Source: Planctomycetia bacterium
GTDB lineage: Bacteria > Planctomycetota > GCA-002687715
NCBI GenBank assembly: GCA_005790545.1
Contig: SXUL01000036.1
Span: 1-64,000 of the forward strand
Direction: 5' to 3'
DNA: 64,000 bases
Shown: piece after piece, positions 15,665 through 23,386 of the stretch
Layout of the letters: every line of letters starts with the position of its first letter
How positions within the stretch are numbered: position 1 is the stretch's first letter
Position numbers and translations under genes: made by a program
Notes under the pieces: model-generated
The model's database searches: none
What the model saw: the letters and a program-made list of their open reading frames with translations, nothing else
Told to the model about the DNA's origin: nothing

Positions 15665-18334
15665 TCAGCCGAGATCCGCGAGGCTCGCCTTCAGGCTCTC
15701 GAGCTTGAGTTGCAGTGCTTCGCGCCGTGCCTGCTCACTCGCAACAACTGCAGCAGGTGCCCGTTCGACGAAGCTTGCATTGTCGAGTTTCTTCGCGATG
15801 GTCGCGAGCCCCTGCTCCACGGTTGCGATTTCGCCCTTCAGACGCGCGCTCTCGGCATCCAGGTCGATGACACCCTCCAAGGGCACAAAGATGTCGCAGC
15901 CTTCCACCGGGAAGAGCGCGGACTTGGGCGGACGAGCAAGGTCCTTGCCGCAGACCACTCGACGCACGCGACCAAGCGCTTCCGCGCGACGAGCGACGGC
16001 TTCGACACGAAGAGTCATGGCGTCCTCACGCGTCTTCACCACCAGATCGAATTCGGTGCCGCGCGGGACATTCAAGCGATCGCGCACAGCGCGCGCTGCT
16101 TCCACCAGACGGATGAGTACCTGCACGCACTGCACCGCGTCGCTGTCCACGCTGGCAAGGTCTGCCGTCGGCCAGCGCTCGAGCGCGACGGTGCCATGAG
16201 CCACCGGCAGCCACGTGGCGAGACGCGCGCGGATTTCCTCCGTCGCGAAGGGAATGATGGGCGAGAGCAATTTCGTGAGGGCATCAAGCACTTCGAGCAG
16301 TACCCAGCGCACCACTTCGCGATCTGCCGCCGCACTCTCCTCGGTGGCCGTCAGGCGCGACTTCACCAGTTCGAGATACCAGTCGCAGAACTCCGACCAA
16401 GCGAACTCATGGAGTGAGCGCGCCGCGTCGGCGAAGCGGAACTCTTCGAGTGCACCCGTGACTGCTGCGCTCGTCTGCGCAAGACGCCCGAGAATCCAGA
16501 GATCCTCGGCGGAGAGAGCGGAGCGCGCGGGCAAAGCAGGCCGCCCCTCGCCGAGATTCATGGACACGAAGCGCGCGGCGTTCCACAACTTGTTCACGAA
16601 GTTGCGGCCACCTTCGAAGCGGCTTTCCGCGAGCTTGATGTCCTGACCTTCTGTGGTGAGAGCAACCAGAGTCCAACGCACCGCATCCATGCCGTACTTC
16701 TCACCCATCGCAATGGGGTCGATGCCATTGCCGAGGCTCTTCGACATGCGTCGGCCGATGGAATCGAGAATGGTGCCGTTGATGTAGACGGTGTGGAAGG
16801 GCAGCTTCCCCTCGAAATGCAGCGCGCACATGACCATGCGGGCCACCCAGAAGTAGATGATTTCGCGGCCCGTGACGAGCACGTCTGTCGGGTGAAACTG
16901 CGCGAGGTCTTCCGTGCGCTCCGGCCAGCCAAAGACGGAGAAGGGCCAGAGTTGCGACGAGAACCACGTGTCGAGCACGTCCTCGTCTTGACGCACGAGC
17001 GGCTTGCCGGTGACGGGATGAAGAGCTCCGGGAGCAGGAGCTTCCACGCTCGCGAAAGGCGCGTCGTCCTTGTCGTACCAGACGGGGATGCGATGACCCC
17101 ACCAGATCTGACGGCTGATGCACCAGTCGCGGTACTGCTCCACCCAATCGAGATAGGTGCGCGTGTAACGCTCCGGAAGAATGCGCAGCGACCCGTCACG
17201 CGCAGCGGCAGCAGCGGGTTCGAGCAAGGGACGCATCTTCACAAACCACTGCTTCGAGAGATGTGGTTCCACCACCGTGTCGCAGCGGTAGCAGCGCGGC
17301 AGAGGCACGCTCTTCTCCTCGCACTTGTCGAGGAGTCCGAGAGCTTCAAGATCCGCCAGCACGCGCTTGCGCGCATCGAAGCGGTCGAGGCCCGCGTAGG
17401 CCGGAGCTTCCGCGGTGATCTTGGCGGCCGCATCCAGAATGCGGATGCGAGGGAGAGACTGCCGCTCGGCCACCGCGAAGTCGTTGAAATCGTGCGCGGG
17501 GGTGATCTTCACCGCACCGGAGCCCTTGCTCGGGTCGGCGTGCTGATCGGCCACCACGGGAATGCGGCGGCCTGTGAGCGGCAGTTCGAGTTCGCGCCCC
17601 ACGAGATCGCGGTAGCGCTCATCTTCGGGATGCACTGCAACGGCCACATCGCCGAGCATGGTTTCCGGGCGTGTGGTCGCCACCACGATGTAGCGTCCCG
17701 GCTCCCCTGCCACCGGATAACGCAGATGCCAGAAGCCGGACTGCTCATCGCGGCTTTCGGCTTCTTCATCCGAGAGCGCTGTCTGGCAACGTGGGCACCA
17801 GTTGATCAATCGCTCGCCGCGGAAGATGAGCCCCTCCTGCCAAAGCGTCACGAAGGCGTGGCTCACCGCGCGGGAAAGCCCTGCGTCCATGGTGAAACGA
17901 CCGCGCTCGAAATCACAGGAGGCGCCGAGGCGCTTCAACTGCCCGAGAATGTGGTCGCCGTACTTCTCCTTCCACTCCCAGGTGCGGGCGAGGAAGGCCT
18001 CGCGCCCGAGGTCCTGACGCTTCTTGCCTTCCTTCGCGAGAGCCTTTTCCACCACGTTCTGCGTGGCGATGCCGGCGTGATCGGTGCCCGGAACCCAGAG
18101 CGCCTTCCTTCCCCGCAGGCGCTCGAAGCGCACGAGCACATCCTGCAACGTGTTCACGAGCGCATGGCCCATGTGCAGGATGCCCGTGACATTCGGCGGC
18201 GGAATCACGATGACGTAGGGCCGACCATCACCAAGGACCGCTTCCGGGCGGAAGCAGCGGAGTTCTTCCCAGCGCCGGATCCAGTCGGATTCAACGGTTG
18301 CGGGTTCGAAGCGTGGCGGCATCAATTCGGACAT
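15665..18334 (-). CDS. valS: valyl-tRNA synthetase
   Basis: An 889-residue class I aminoacyl-tRNA synthetase that charges tRNA-Val. The HIGH motif is HMGH at about residues 54-57 within 'PPPNVTGILHMGHALV'. The KMSKS motif is present as 'GRRMSKSLGNGIDP'. The editing domain (about residues 190-340) includes 'YIVVATTRPETMLGDVAVAV' and 'IPVVADQHADPSKGSGAVKI'. The anticodon domain and a C-terminal ValS-type coiled coil ('DLDAESARLKGEIATVEQGL') are complete. ATG 18334 fits the family N-terminus ('RFEPATVESDWIRRWEEL'). An in-frame ATG at 18358 has an even better ribosome site (GGAGAGG) and would add eight residues. It is divergent from the lipid kinase gene, with about 70 bases holding both promoters. 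Confidence 0.97.
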   Translation of the reverse strand: MSELMPPRFEPATVESDWIRRWEELRCFRPEAVLGDGRPYVIVIPPPNVTGILHMGHALVNTLQDVLVRFERLRGRKALWVPGTDHAGIATQNVVEKALAKEGKKRQDLGREAFLARTWEWKEKYGDHILGQLKRLGASCDFERGRFTMDAGLSRAVSHAFVTLWQEGLIFRGERLINWCPRCQTALSDEEAESRDEQSGFWHLRYPVAGEPGRYIVVATTRPETMLGDVAVAVHPEDERYRDLVGRELELPLTGRRIPVVADQHADPSKGSGAVKITPAHDFNDFAVAERQSLPRIRILDAAAKITAEAPAYAGLDRFDARKRVLADLEALGLLDKCEEKSVPLPRCYRCDTVVEPHLSKQWFVKMRPLLEPAAAAARDGSLRILPERYTRTYLDWVEQYRDWCISRQIWWGHRIPVWYDKDDAPFASVEAPAPGALHPVTGKPLVRQDEDVLDTWFSSQLWPFSVFGWPERTEDLAQFHPTDVLVTGREIIYFWVARMVMCALHFEGKLPFHTVYINGTILDSIGRRMSKSLGNGIDPIAMGEKYGMDAVRWTLVALTTEGQDIKLAESRFEGGRNFVNKLWNAARFVSMNLGEGRPALPARSALSAEDLWILGRLAQTSAAVTGALEEFRFADAARSLHEFAWSEFCDWYLELVKSRLTATEESAAADREVVRWVLLEVLDALTKLLSPIIPFATEEIRARLATWLPVAHGTVALERWPTADLASVDSDAVQCVQVLIRLVEAARAVRDRLNVPRGTEFDLVVKTREDAMTLRVEAVARRAEALGRVRRVVCGKDLARPPKSALFPVEGCDIFVPLEGVIDLDAESARLKGEIATVEQGLATIAKKLDNASFVERAPAAVVASEQARREALQLKLESLKASLADLG

Positions 18335-18403
18335 TTGGGCCTCGCGTGATGTTCGCATCGAGGCGCCTCTCCGGCAACATTGCGTTGCTAGCATCCTCCC
18401 CAC

Positions 18404-19282
18404 ATGCGGCGGCTCGTGTTGGTGGTGAACCCTGTATCCGGACGCGGCCGTGCGAGACGGGCGGCGGGACGCGCGGCGACGCTGCTCAGCGCTGCAGGCA
18501 TCGATGTCTCCATTCACGCAACGCGCCACGCCGGCGATGCGCGGGATTCAGCGTTGCAATTCGCCGCAGGTGCGGATGCCGTGGTGGCTGTCGGCGGTGA
18601 CGGCACGCTCGCGGAGCTGGTGTCCGGACTCGACGGCACGGATTTCACGGCAGGGATCATCCCCTGCGGCACGGCGAACGTGGTCGCGCGCGAGCTCCGG
18701 ATTCCGCGCGGGCTGCGCGCGGCCGTGAAGGTTCTCGTCGAAGGGAAAGCACGGCGCCTCGATCTCGGACGAGCCAACGGCCGGCCCTTTCTCGCCATGG
18801 TTGGCGTCGGACTCGACGGATCCATTGTGCGAGCGCTCTCGGAAGCGCGGCGCGGCCCCATCAGCATGGCCTCCTACGTGAAGCCGTCTCTCGCGGCGCT
18901 GCGGGCTTACCGCTGGCCGGCGCTGCGTGTTGAAGTCGACGGACGCGCACTCAGCGAACACTGCTATGGCGTCATCGTGTCGAATACCGCCAACTATGGC
19001 GGCATCTTCGAGTTGTTGCCCGCGGCGCGCATGGACGACGGCATGCTCGATGCACAGCTCTGGCGCAAGGCAGGCATCCTGCCCGCGCTGCGCCGCTTCA
19101 CCAGCGGACTCCTGCGGCGCGAGAGTGCGCGGAGCATCTCCACGGTCGTACGTGCCCAAACGCTGCGCATCACGGCGGTCGATGGCAGCGCCGTGGACGC
19201 CGAGGCCGACGGCGATATCCTCGGCACCACGCCGCTCGACATTGAAGTGCGCGCCGGCGCCGTGAGGATCATCGCTCCATGA
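18404..19282 (+). CDS. diacylglycerol kinase-family lipid kinase
   Basis: A 292-residue DAGK-catalytic-domain protein of the YegS/DgkB/LCB5 type. The N-terminal nucleotide-binding part has 'LVLVVNPVSGRGRARRAAG' (residues 4-22) and the glycine-rich 'VAVGGDGTLAELVSGL' (about residues 62-77), then 'GIIPCGTANVVARELRIP', the family's G-T-x-N-D-F-A equivalent. The C-terminal beta-sandwich domain has 'GIFELLPAARMDDGMLDAQLWRKAG' and ends with 'SAVDAEADGDILGTTPLDIEV', the D-G-E-x-x-x-x-P motif. Substrate (diacylglycerol, sphingoid base or other lipid) cannot be told from sequence. Its stop overlaps the kdsA start by four bases (ATGA), so the two are translationally coupled, suggesting a role in envelope lipid or LPS metabolism. 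Confidence 0.9.
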   Translation: MRRLVLVVNPVSGRGRARRAAGRAATLLSAAGIDVSIHATRHAGDARDSALQFAAGADAVVAVGGDGTLAELVSGLDGTDFTAGIIPCGTANVVARELRIPRGLRAAVKVLVEGKARRLDLGRANGRPFLAMVGVGLDGSIVRALSEARRGPISMASYVKPSLAALRAYRWPALRVEVDGRALSEHCYGVIVSNTANYGGIFELLPAARMDDGMLDAQLWRKAGILPALRRFTSGLLRRESARSISTVVRAQTLRITAVDGSAVDAEADGDILGTTPLDIEVRAGAVRIIAP

Positions 19283-20109
19283 GCAACGCCCGACCAACGC
19301 CTGTCTCTGATGGCCGCATCAGCATCGGTCCCGGGCATCCCCTCCTCGTGGTCGCGGGGCTCTGCATTGTCGAGAGTCCGGAGAGCACGCTGCGACACGC
19401 GGCCGCATTGAAGGCTGCGCTCGCCGATCTCCCCATCCAATTCGTCTTCAAGGCCAGCTACGACAAAGCCAATCGCTCGTCCATCAAGAGCCATCGTGGT
19501 CCGGGCATGGAGGCGGGGCTCGTGATCTTGAAGCGCGTGAAGGACGAACTCGGCCTTCCCATCCTCACGGACGTGCACGAGGTCGGCCAGTGCGCGGCTG
19601 CAGCCGCCGTCGCGGACATCATTCAGATTCCGGCGTTCCTCTGCCGTCAATCGGATCTCCTCATTGCCGCTGCGAAGACCGGCCGCATCGTGAATGTGAA
19701 GAAGGGACAGTTCCTCGCACCCACGGACATCGTGCCCCTCGTGCAGAAGGTGCGCGATTCCGGCAATCCCAAGGTCACCATCACCGAACGCGGCACGAGC
19801 TTCGGCTACCACTGCCTCGTGAACGACTTCCGTGCGCTGCCCATCATGCGCGGCCTCGATGTGCCCGTGATCTTCGATGCCACCCATTCGGTGCAGCAGC
19901 CGGGTGGACACGGTGATCGTTCCGGTGGCGACCGCACCATGGTGCCCTATCTCGCGCGCGCTGCTGCCGCCGTGGGCACCGACGGACTCTTTTTCGAAGT
20001 GCACGAGGAACCCGAGCGCGCCCTCTCCGACCGTGACAACGCTCTCAAGCTCACCGACCTCCGCCCGCTCCTCGAAGAAGTCTTGCGCATCCGCGCCGCA
20101 CTGGCGTGA
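19279..20109 (+). CDS. kdsA: 3-deoxy-8-phosphooctulonate (Kdo-8-P) synthase
   Basis: A 276-residue enzyme that condenses phosphoenolpyruvate with arabinose 5-phosphate to Kdo 8-phosphate for the LPS inner core. Family motifs: 'FVFKASYDKANRSSIKSHRGP' region, 'GLPILTDVHEVGQ', 'IIQIPAFLCRQSDLLIAAA', 'VNVKKGQFLAPTDI', 'ERGTSFGYHCLVNDFRALP', 'FDATHSVQQPGG', 'LFFEVHEEPERALSDRDNAL'. Near the N-terminus 'VAGLCIVES' places a cysteine where metal-independent KdsA (E. coli) has asparagine, so this is the metal-dependent class; the histidine, glutamate and aspartate ligands are also visible. The gene is coupled to the lipid kinase upstream. Its presence indicates Kdo-containing LPS. Confidence 0.96.
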   Translation: MSNARPTPVSDGRISIGPGHPLLVVAGLCIVESPESTLRHAAALKAALADLPIQFVFKASYDKANRSSIKSHRGPGMEAGLVILKRVKDELGLPILTDVHEVGQCAAAAAVADIIQIPAFLCRQSDLLIAAAKTGRIVNVKKGQFLAPTDIVPLVQKVRDSGNPKVTITERGTSFGYHCLVNDFRALPIMRGLDVPVIFDATHSVQQPGGHGDRSGGDRTMVPYLARAAAAVGTDGLFFEVHEEPERALSDRDNALKLTDLRPLLEEVLRIRAALA

Positions 20110-20175
20110 CGAGCGCCAACGCCACGCGAGGATGCGGCGCGTTCTCGAGTCGTGTCGCGCCCGCCAGCAATGCAA

Positions 20176-20198
20176 GCGGCGCGCCAGTGGCGCGCCGC
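20176..20198. terminator. GC-rich perfect hairpin between kdsA and tRNA-Glu
   Basis: GCGGCGCGCC (20176-20185) and its perfect complement (20189-20198) with a 3-base loop. It lies 66 bases after kdsA and four bases beyond the 3' end of tRNA-Glu on the other strand, so it probably terminates both transcripts. Confidence 0.55.
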
Positions 20199-20201
20199 GA
20201 G

Positions 20202-20276
20202 TGACCCCAAGGGGATTTGAACCCCTGTTCCAAGGATGAGAACCTTGTGTCCTGGACCGGGCTAGACGATGGGGCC
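20202..20276 (-). tRNA. tRNA-Glu (anticodon CTC)
   Basis: A 75-nt cloverleaf on the minus strand. Acceptor GGCCCCA pairs with TGGGGTC (one G-U), discriminator A. The D arm has the TCGTCTAGCC sequence typical of tRNA-Glu, the anticodon stem CAAGG/CCTTG encloses TTCTCAT giving anticodon CTC, and the T arm AGGGG/CCCCT encloses TTCAAAT. CCA is not encoded. It lies downstream of its own synthetase gene gltX on the same strand. Confidence 0.95.
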
Positions 20277-20461
20277 CGAGATGCGAAAGTACGGCGCCCG
20301 GGGGCCATCTTCAAGGTTTCCTGACGACGGCATGGTCGCCCGCCGACCCCACTGAGTGCAAGAACGGCGCCGGAAGAGACACGGCAGCCCGCGCGCACGC
20401 CTGCCCCCTGCCTGAGACCTTTGACGCAGGAGCTCGCTCCTGATCGACCAGTGTCCCTCAT

Positions 20462-20649
20462 CTGGCCGACTGGGCCACGTGTTCGAGGCGTGCACGGCCC
20501 ACGCTGTAGCCGTGCGGCGCGGAAACGCGCTCCTGAACGCAGCTGAGACGTTCAGCTGGCCGACTGGGCTGCGTGTTCGAGGCGCGCACGACTGCGTGCA
20601 GCCCCGAGGAGGCGCACACAATCGAAGAGCGGAGGCCCGGCGGTGCGGC
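20462..20649. repeat. 94-bp tandem duplication spanning the 3' end of gltX
   Basis: Two similar units start with CTGGCCGACTGGGC at 20462 and 20556, a period of 94 bases. Both continue with a GTGTTCGAGGCG block, a CACG block and a more diverged GCAGCC/GTAGCC...GGCGC segment; the 3' portions share TCAGGAGCG read on the minus strand. The right unit encodes the last residues of GltX (RARLEHAAQSAS-stop). The left unit, downstream, keeps a nearly identical reading (RARLEHVAQSAR-stop) in its own frame. This is a partial duplication of the gene end, now noncoding. A third, weaker copy may lie near 20337-20400. Confidence 0.6.
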
Positions 20650-22012
20650 CGGTGATGGCGGCACGGACGGGATGCACGAATTTGCCGAAACCCATGCCGC
20701 GCGCTTCACAGAACTGGCGCGCAGCCGCCTCCATCTCCGGAACCTGAGGCAGCGGATCACTGAGGGTTGCGGCCCATTCCCGGAGCATGGCTGCGGTGCC
20801 GGGCTCCTTGGTCAAGTTCTTCTGCGCCTTCTCCTCCATGACGGGAGGATCACTGAAGACCCAACGCGCAAGTTCGACGATGTCCGCGTAGCCACGCAAG
20901 CGTTCCTGCTCAGCGCTGGCGATGGCGGCAACGAGTGCTTCCGTCGCGGCGTCGAGGGGTTCCTTCACGAGGCCCCCGCGCACGAGATGCTCGCACACCT
21001 TCGCGCGCACCTTCTCCGGTGCCTCGCGGCGGATGTAGTCGCCGCTGATGTGGGCGAGCTTCTCCATATTGAGCCGCGCGCCGGATTTGTTGACGCGCTC
21101 GATGCTGAAGCGCTGCACGAGTTCCTCGCGCGTCATGATCTCGGTCTTGTCATCGAAAGACCAACCGATCAGCGCCAGCCAGTTGATGAACGCTTCCGGA
21201 TGGAAGTCGCGCGCGATGTAGTGCTCGAGTGCCGCTTCGGGGTGCTTCCTCTTGCTGAGTTTTCCCTCTCCTGCAGGTCCGAGGATGAGCGGCAAGTGGC
21301 CGTAGCGCGGGACATCCCAACCGAGAGCGCGGAAGATGATGATCTGCTTGAAGCAGTTGGTGAGATGATCCTCACCTCGGAGCACATGCGTGATGCCCAT
21401 GGTGTGGTCATCGATGACCACGGCAAGGTTGTAGATGGGTGTGCCATCGCCACGCACGAGGATGATGTCCTCCACGTCGGCGTGATTGACCGTGATCGAG
21501 CCGCGAATGAGATCGTCGAGGACGGTTTCACCTTCGGGCACGCGCAGCCGCCAGGCCGGAACCGCACCCGCCGCGGTGTGACGCTGAATGTCCTCGGCCG
21601 TGAGCCCGCGACAGAGGCGGTCGTAGCGGAAGGGTTCGCGTGCCGCTTCCTGGCTGAGCCGCAGCGATGAGAGCCGCTGCTTCGAACAGAAACACGGATA
21701 GAGCACGCCCGTCGACTTCAGCTCCACGATGGAGCGGGCATAGATATCCTGGCGCTCGCTCTGGCTGTACGGGCCGACCGGGCCGCCCTGCTCCGGACCT
21801 TCATCCGGATCGAGACCGAGCCAGTGCAGCCCGTCAAAGATGGTGCGCCGCGCCGCATCTGTATTGCGCGCTGCGTCTGTGTCTTCCATGCGCAGCACGT
21901 ACTTGCCACCCTGCTGGCGCGCGTACAGCCAGTTGAACAGCGCCGTGCGCGCACCACCGACGTGCAGGTATCCCGTCGGGGACGGGGCGAAACGGACGCG
22001 GACCTCTGGCAT
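20552..22012 (-). CDS. gltX: glutamyl-tRNA synthetase
   Basis: A 486-residue class I synthetase that charges tRNA-Glu. Residues 1-30 hold the HIGH-equivalent 'FAPSPTGYLHVGGARTALF'. The 'HVLRGEDHLTNCFKQI' block follows, and the KMSKS loop appears as GKLSKRKHPEAALEHY. The C-terminal anticodon-binding helical domain is complete and ends 'GPPLFDCVRLLGAARSRARL', normal for the family. It lies between tRNA-Cys (13 bases upstream) and tRNA-Glu (downstream), all on the minus strand, so tRNA-Glu may be co-transcribed with its synthetase. Whether the enzyme is discriminating or also charges tRNA-Gln cannot be judged here. Confidence 0.96.
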   Translation of the reverse strand: MPEVRVRFAPSPTGYLHVGGARTALFNWLYARQQGGKYVLRMEDTDAARNTDAARRTIFDGLHWLGLDPDEGPEQGGPVGPYSQSERQDIYARSIVELKSTGVLYPCFCSKQRLSSLRLSQEAAREPFRYDRLCRGLTAEDIQRHTAAGAVPAWRLRVPEGETVLDDLIRGSITVNHADVEDIILVRGDGTPIYNLAVVIDDHTMGITHVLRGEDHLTNCFKQIIIFRALGWDVPRYGHLPLILGPAGEGKLSKRKHPEAALEHYIARDFHPEAFINWLALIGWSFDDKTEIMTREELVQRFSIERVNKSGARLNMEKLAHISGDYIRREAPEKVRAKVCEHLVRGGLVKEPLDAATEALVAAIASAEQERLRGYADIVELARWVFSDPPVMEEKAQKNLTKEPGTAAMLREWAATLSDPLPQVPEMEAAARQFCEARGMGFGKFVHPVRAAITGRTAGPPLFDCVRLLGAARSRARLEHAAQSAS

Positions 22013-22025
22013 GAAAGACCTCGAG

Positions 22026-22096
22026 AGGCGCCACCCGGAGTCGAACCGGGCTTAACGGATTTGCAATCCGCTGCCTAACCGCTTGGCTATGGCGCC
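22026..22096 (-). tRNA. tRNA-Cys (anticodon GCA)
   Basis: A 71-nt cloverleaf on the minus strand. Acceptor GGCGCCA pairs perfectly with TGGCGCC, discriminator T (U73, the cysteine identity base). D arm TAGCCAAGCGGTTAGGCA, anticodon stem CGGAT/ATCCG around TGCAA with anticodon GCA, and T arm CCCGG/CCGGG around TTCGACT. No encoded CCA. It precedes gltX by 13 bases and is divergent from a cysteine desulfurase gene. Confidence 0.96.
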
Positions 22097-22184
22097 GTGC
22101 CCTTGCGGGAGCGGCATGCTAGCCCGCGTGCTCGCGGCGTCCAAGCGTGCCCCGCGCCAGAGGGCGCTGCTACTGTTTCCGCGC

Positions 22185-23342
22185 ATGGAGGATGTCTACC
22201 TCGACAATGCGGCCACCTCGCATCCGAAGCCGCCATCCGTGCGTGCCGCCATGCTGCGCTTCATGGATGAGGTCCATGCCAGCGCCGGCCGCGGAGCCTA
22301 TGCCGAAGCGCGTGCCGCGGGTCTGCTCCTCGATCAGGTGCGCTTGAGTCTCGCGACCCTTCTCGAGGTCTCTGCTCCGGAACGCATCCTCTTCACGCTC
22401 AACTGCTCGGATGCCCTCAATCTCGGGTTGAAGGGCCTGCTCCGCCCAGGCGACCGCGTGGTCACCAGTGTCATGGAGCACAATTCCATCTTGCGCCCGC
22501 TCGCAGCTCTTGAAGAGCGCCTCGGCATCAGCGTGGTGCGCGTGCCAGCGGACGCAGAAGGGCTGGTTTCCATGCCCGCTCTCGCAGCAGCGCTTCGCGA
22601 ACCAACGCGGCTTGTCGCCCTGCAGCACGCGTCGAATGTCTCGGGCACATTGCAGCCCGTGGCGGAGGCTGCACAACTTGCCCGCGCAGCAGGCGCGTTC
22701 ATGCTCGTGGACGCCGCACAGACTCTCGGCAGCGTGCCGCTCGCGCCGGAAGCCCTCGGCATCGATCTCCTCGCGTTCCCCGGACACAAATCACTCCTCG
22801 GTCCTCTCGGCACCGGCGCGCTCTGGGTATCGCCGCGGGTGGACCTCGCCACGGTGCGCGAAGGCGGCACAGGCAGTCGCTCTGAAGAAGCGGTGCAACC
22901 GTTCCTCTGGCCCGACCGCCACGAAGCGGGCTCCCACAATCTTGTGGGCCTCGCAGGACTCGGCGCTGGAGTGGACTGGATTCTGCAACGCGGCGTGGAA
23001 GAACTCACTGCCGCGAAGCGGGTCTTGATGCTGCGCTTGCTCGACCATCTCGCTGGCCTCGAAGGAGTGCGGCTCCACGGTCCCGCACGCGCGGATGGTC
23101 GCGTAGGCGTGTTTTCGTGCACTGTCGGTAGACACATGCCAGAGCCTGCCGGCAGGCTCCTCGACGATCTCCATGGCGTGAAGGTGCGCTCAGGCCTCCA
23201 CTGCGCGCCTTTCGCACATCAGGCTCTCGGCACCTTCCCCGCAGGAACCGTGCGCCTCTCCATCGGCCCCTTCACCACGGCCGCAGAACTTGATCACGCG
23301 GCGCGAGCGCTCGCGGACGTCGCGAGCCGCCCTGCGTCCTGA
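22185..23342 (+). CDS. cysteine desulfurase family protein (class V aminotransferase)
   Basis: A 385-residue PLP enzyme. The N-terminus 'VYLDNAATSHPKP' and the sequence 'GGTGSRSEE' are typical of the EF2568-like subgroup of SufS/NifS-related enzymes. PLP-binding features: 'VDAAQTLGSVPL' supplies the aspartate, and 'FPGHKSLLGPLGTGALWV' contains the Schiff-base lysine. The catalytic-loop cysteine is visible in 'VRSGLHCAPFAHQALG'. Such enzymes remove sulfur from cysteine for Fe-S or thiocofactor assembly, but this subgroup is not fully characterised and selenocysteine lyase activity is possible. The ATG at 22185 matches the family N-terminus; upstream in-frame codons overlap tRNA-Cys. No strong ribosome site is seen. 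Confidence 0.9.
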   Translation: MEDVYLDNAATSHPKPPSVRAAMLRFMDEVHASAGRGAYAEARAAGLLLDQVRLSLATLLEVSAPERILFTLNCSDALNLGLKGLLRPGDRVVTSVMEHNSILRPLAALEERLGISVVRVPADAEGLVSMPALAAALREPTRLVALQHASNVSGTLQPVAEAAQLARAAGAFMLVDAAQTLGSVPLAPEALGIDLLAFPGHKSLLGPLGTGALWVSPRVDLATVREGGTGSRSEEAVQPFLWPDRHEAGSHNLVGLAGLGAGVDWILQRGVEELTAAKRVLMLRLLDHLAGLEGVRLHGPARADGRVGVFSCTVGRHMPEPAGRLLDDLHGVKVRSGLHCAPFAHQALGTFPAGTVRLSIGPFTTAAELDHAARALADVASRPAS

Positions 23343-23386
23343 CGTGCGCCGTTGCGGGCCGAGCCCGCCCGCCGCCGACGCGCCCG

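Noticed and set aside
20465..20500. TTCGA-containing stretch that at first resembled a tRNA T-loop near tRNA-Glu
   Set aside because: No acceptor, anticodon or D stems can be drawn; the similarity is explained by the gltX-end duplication.
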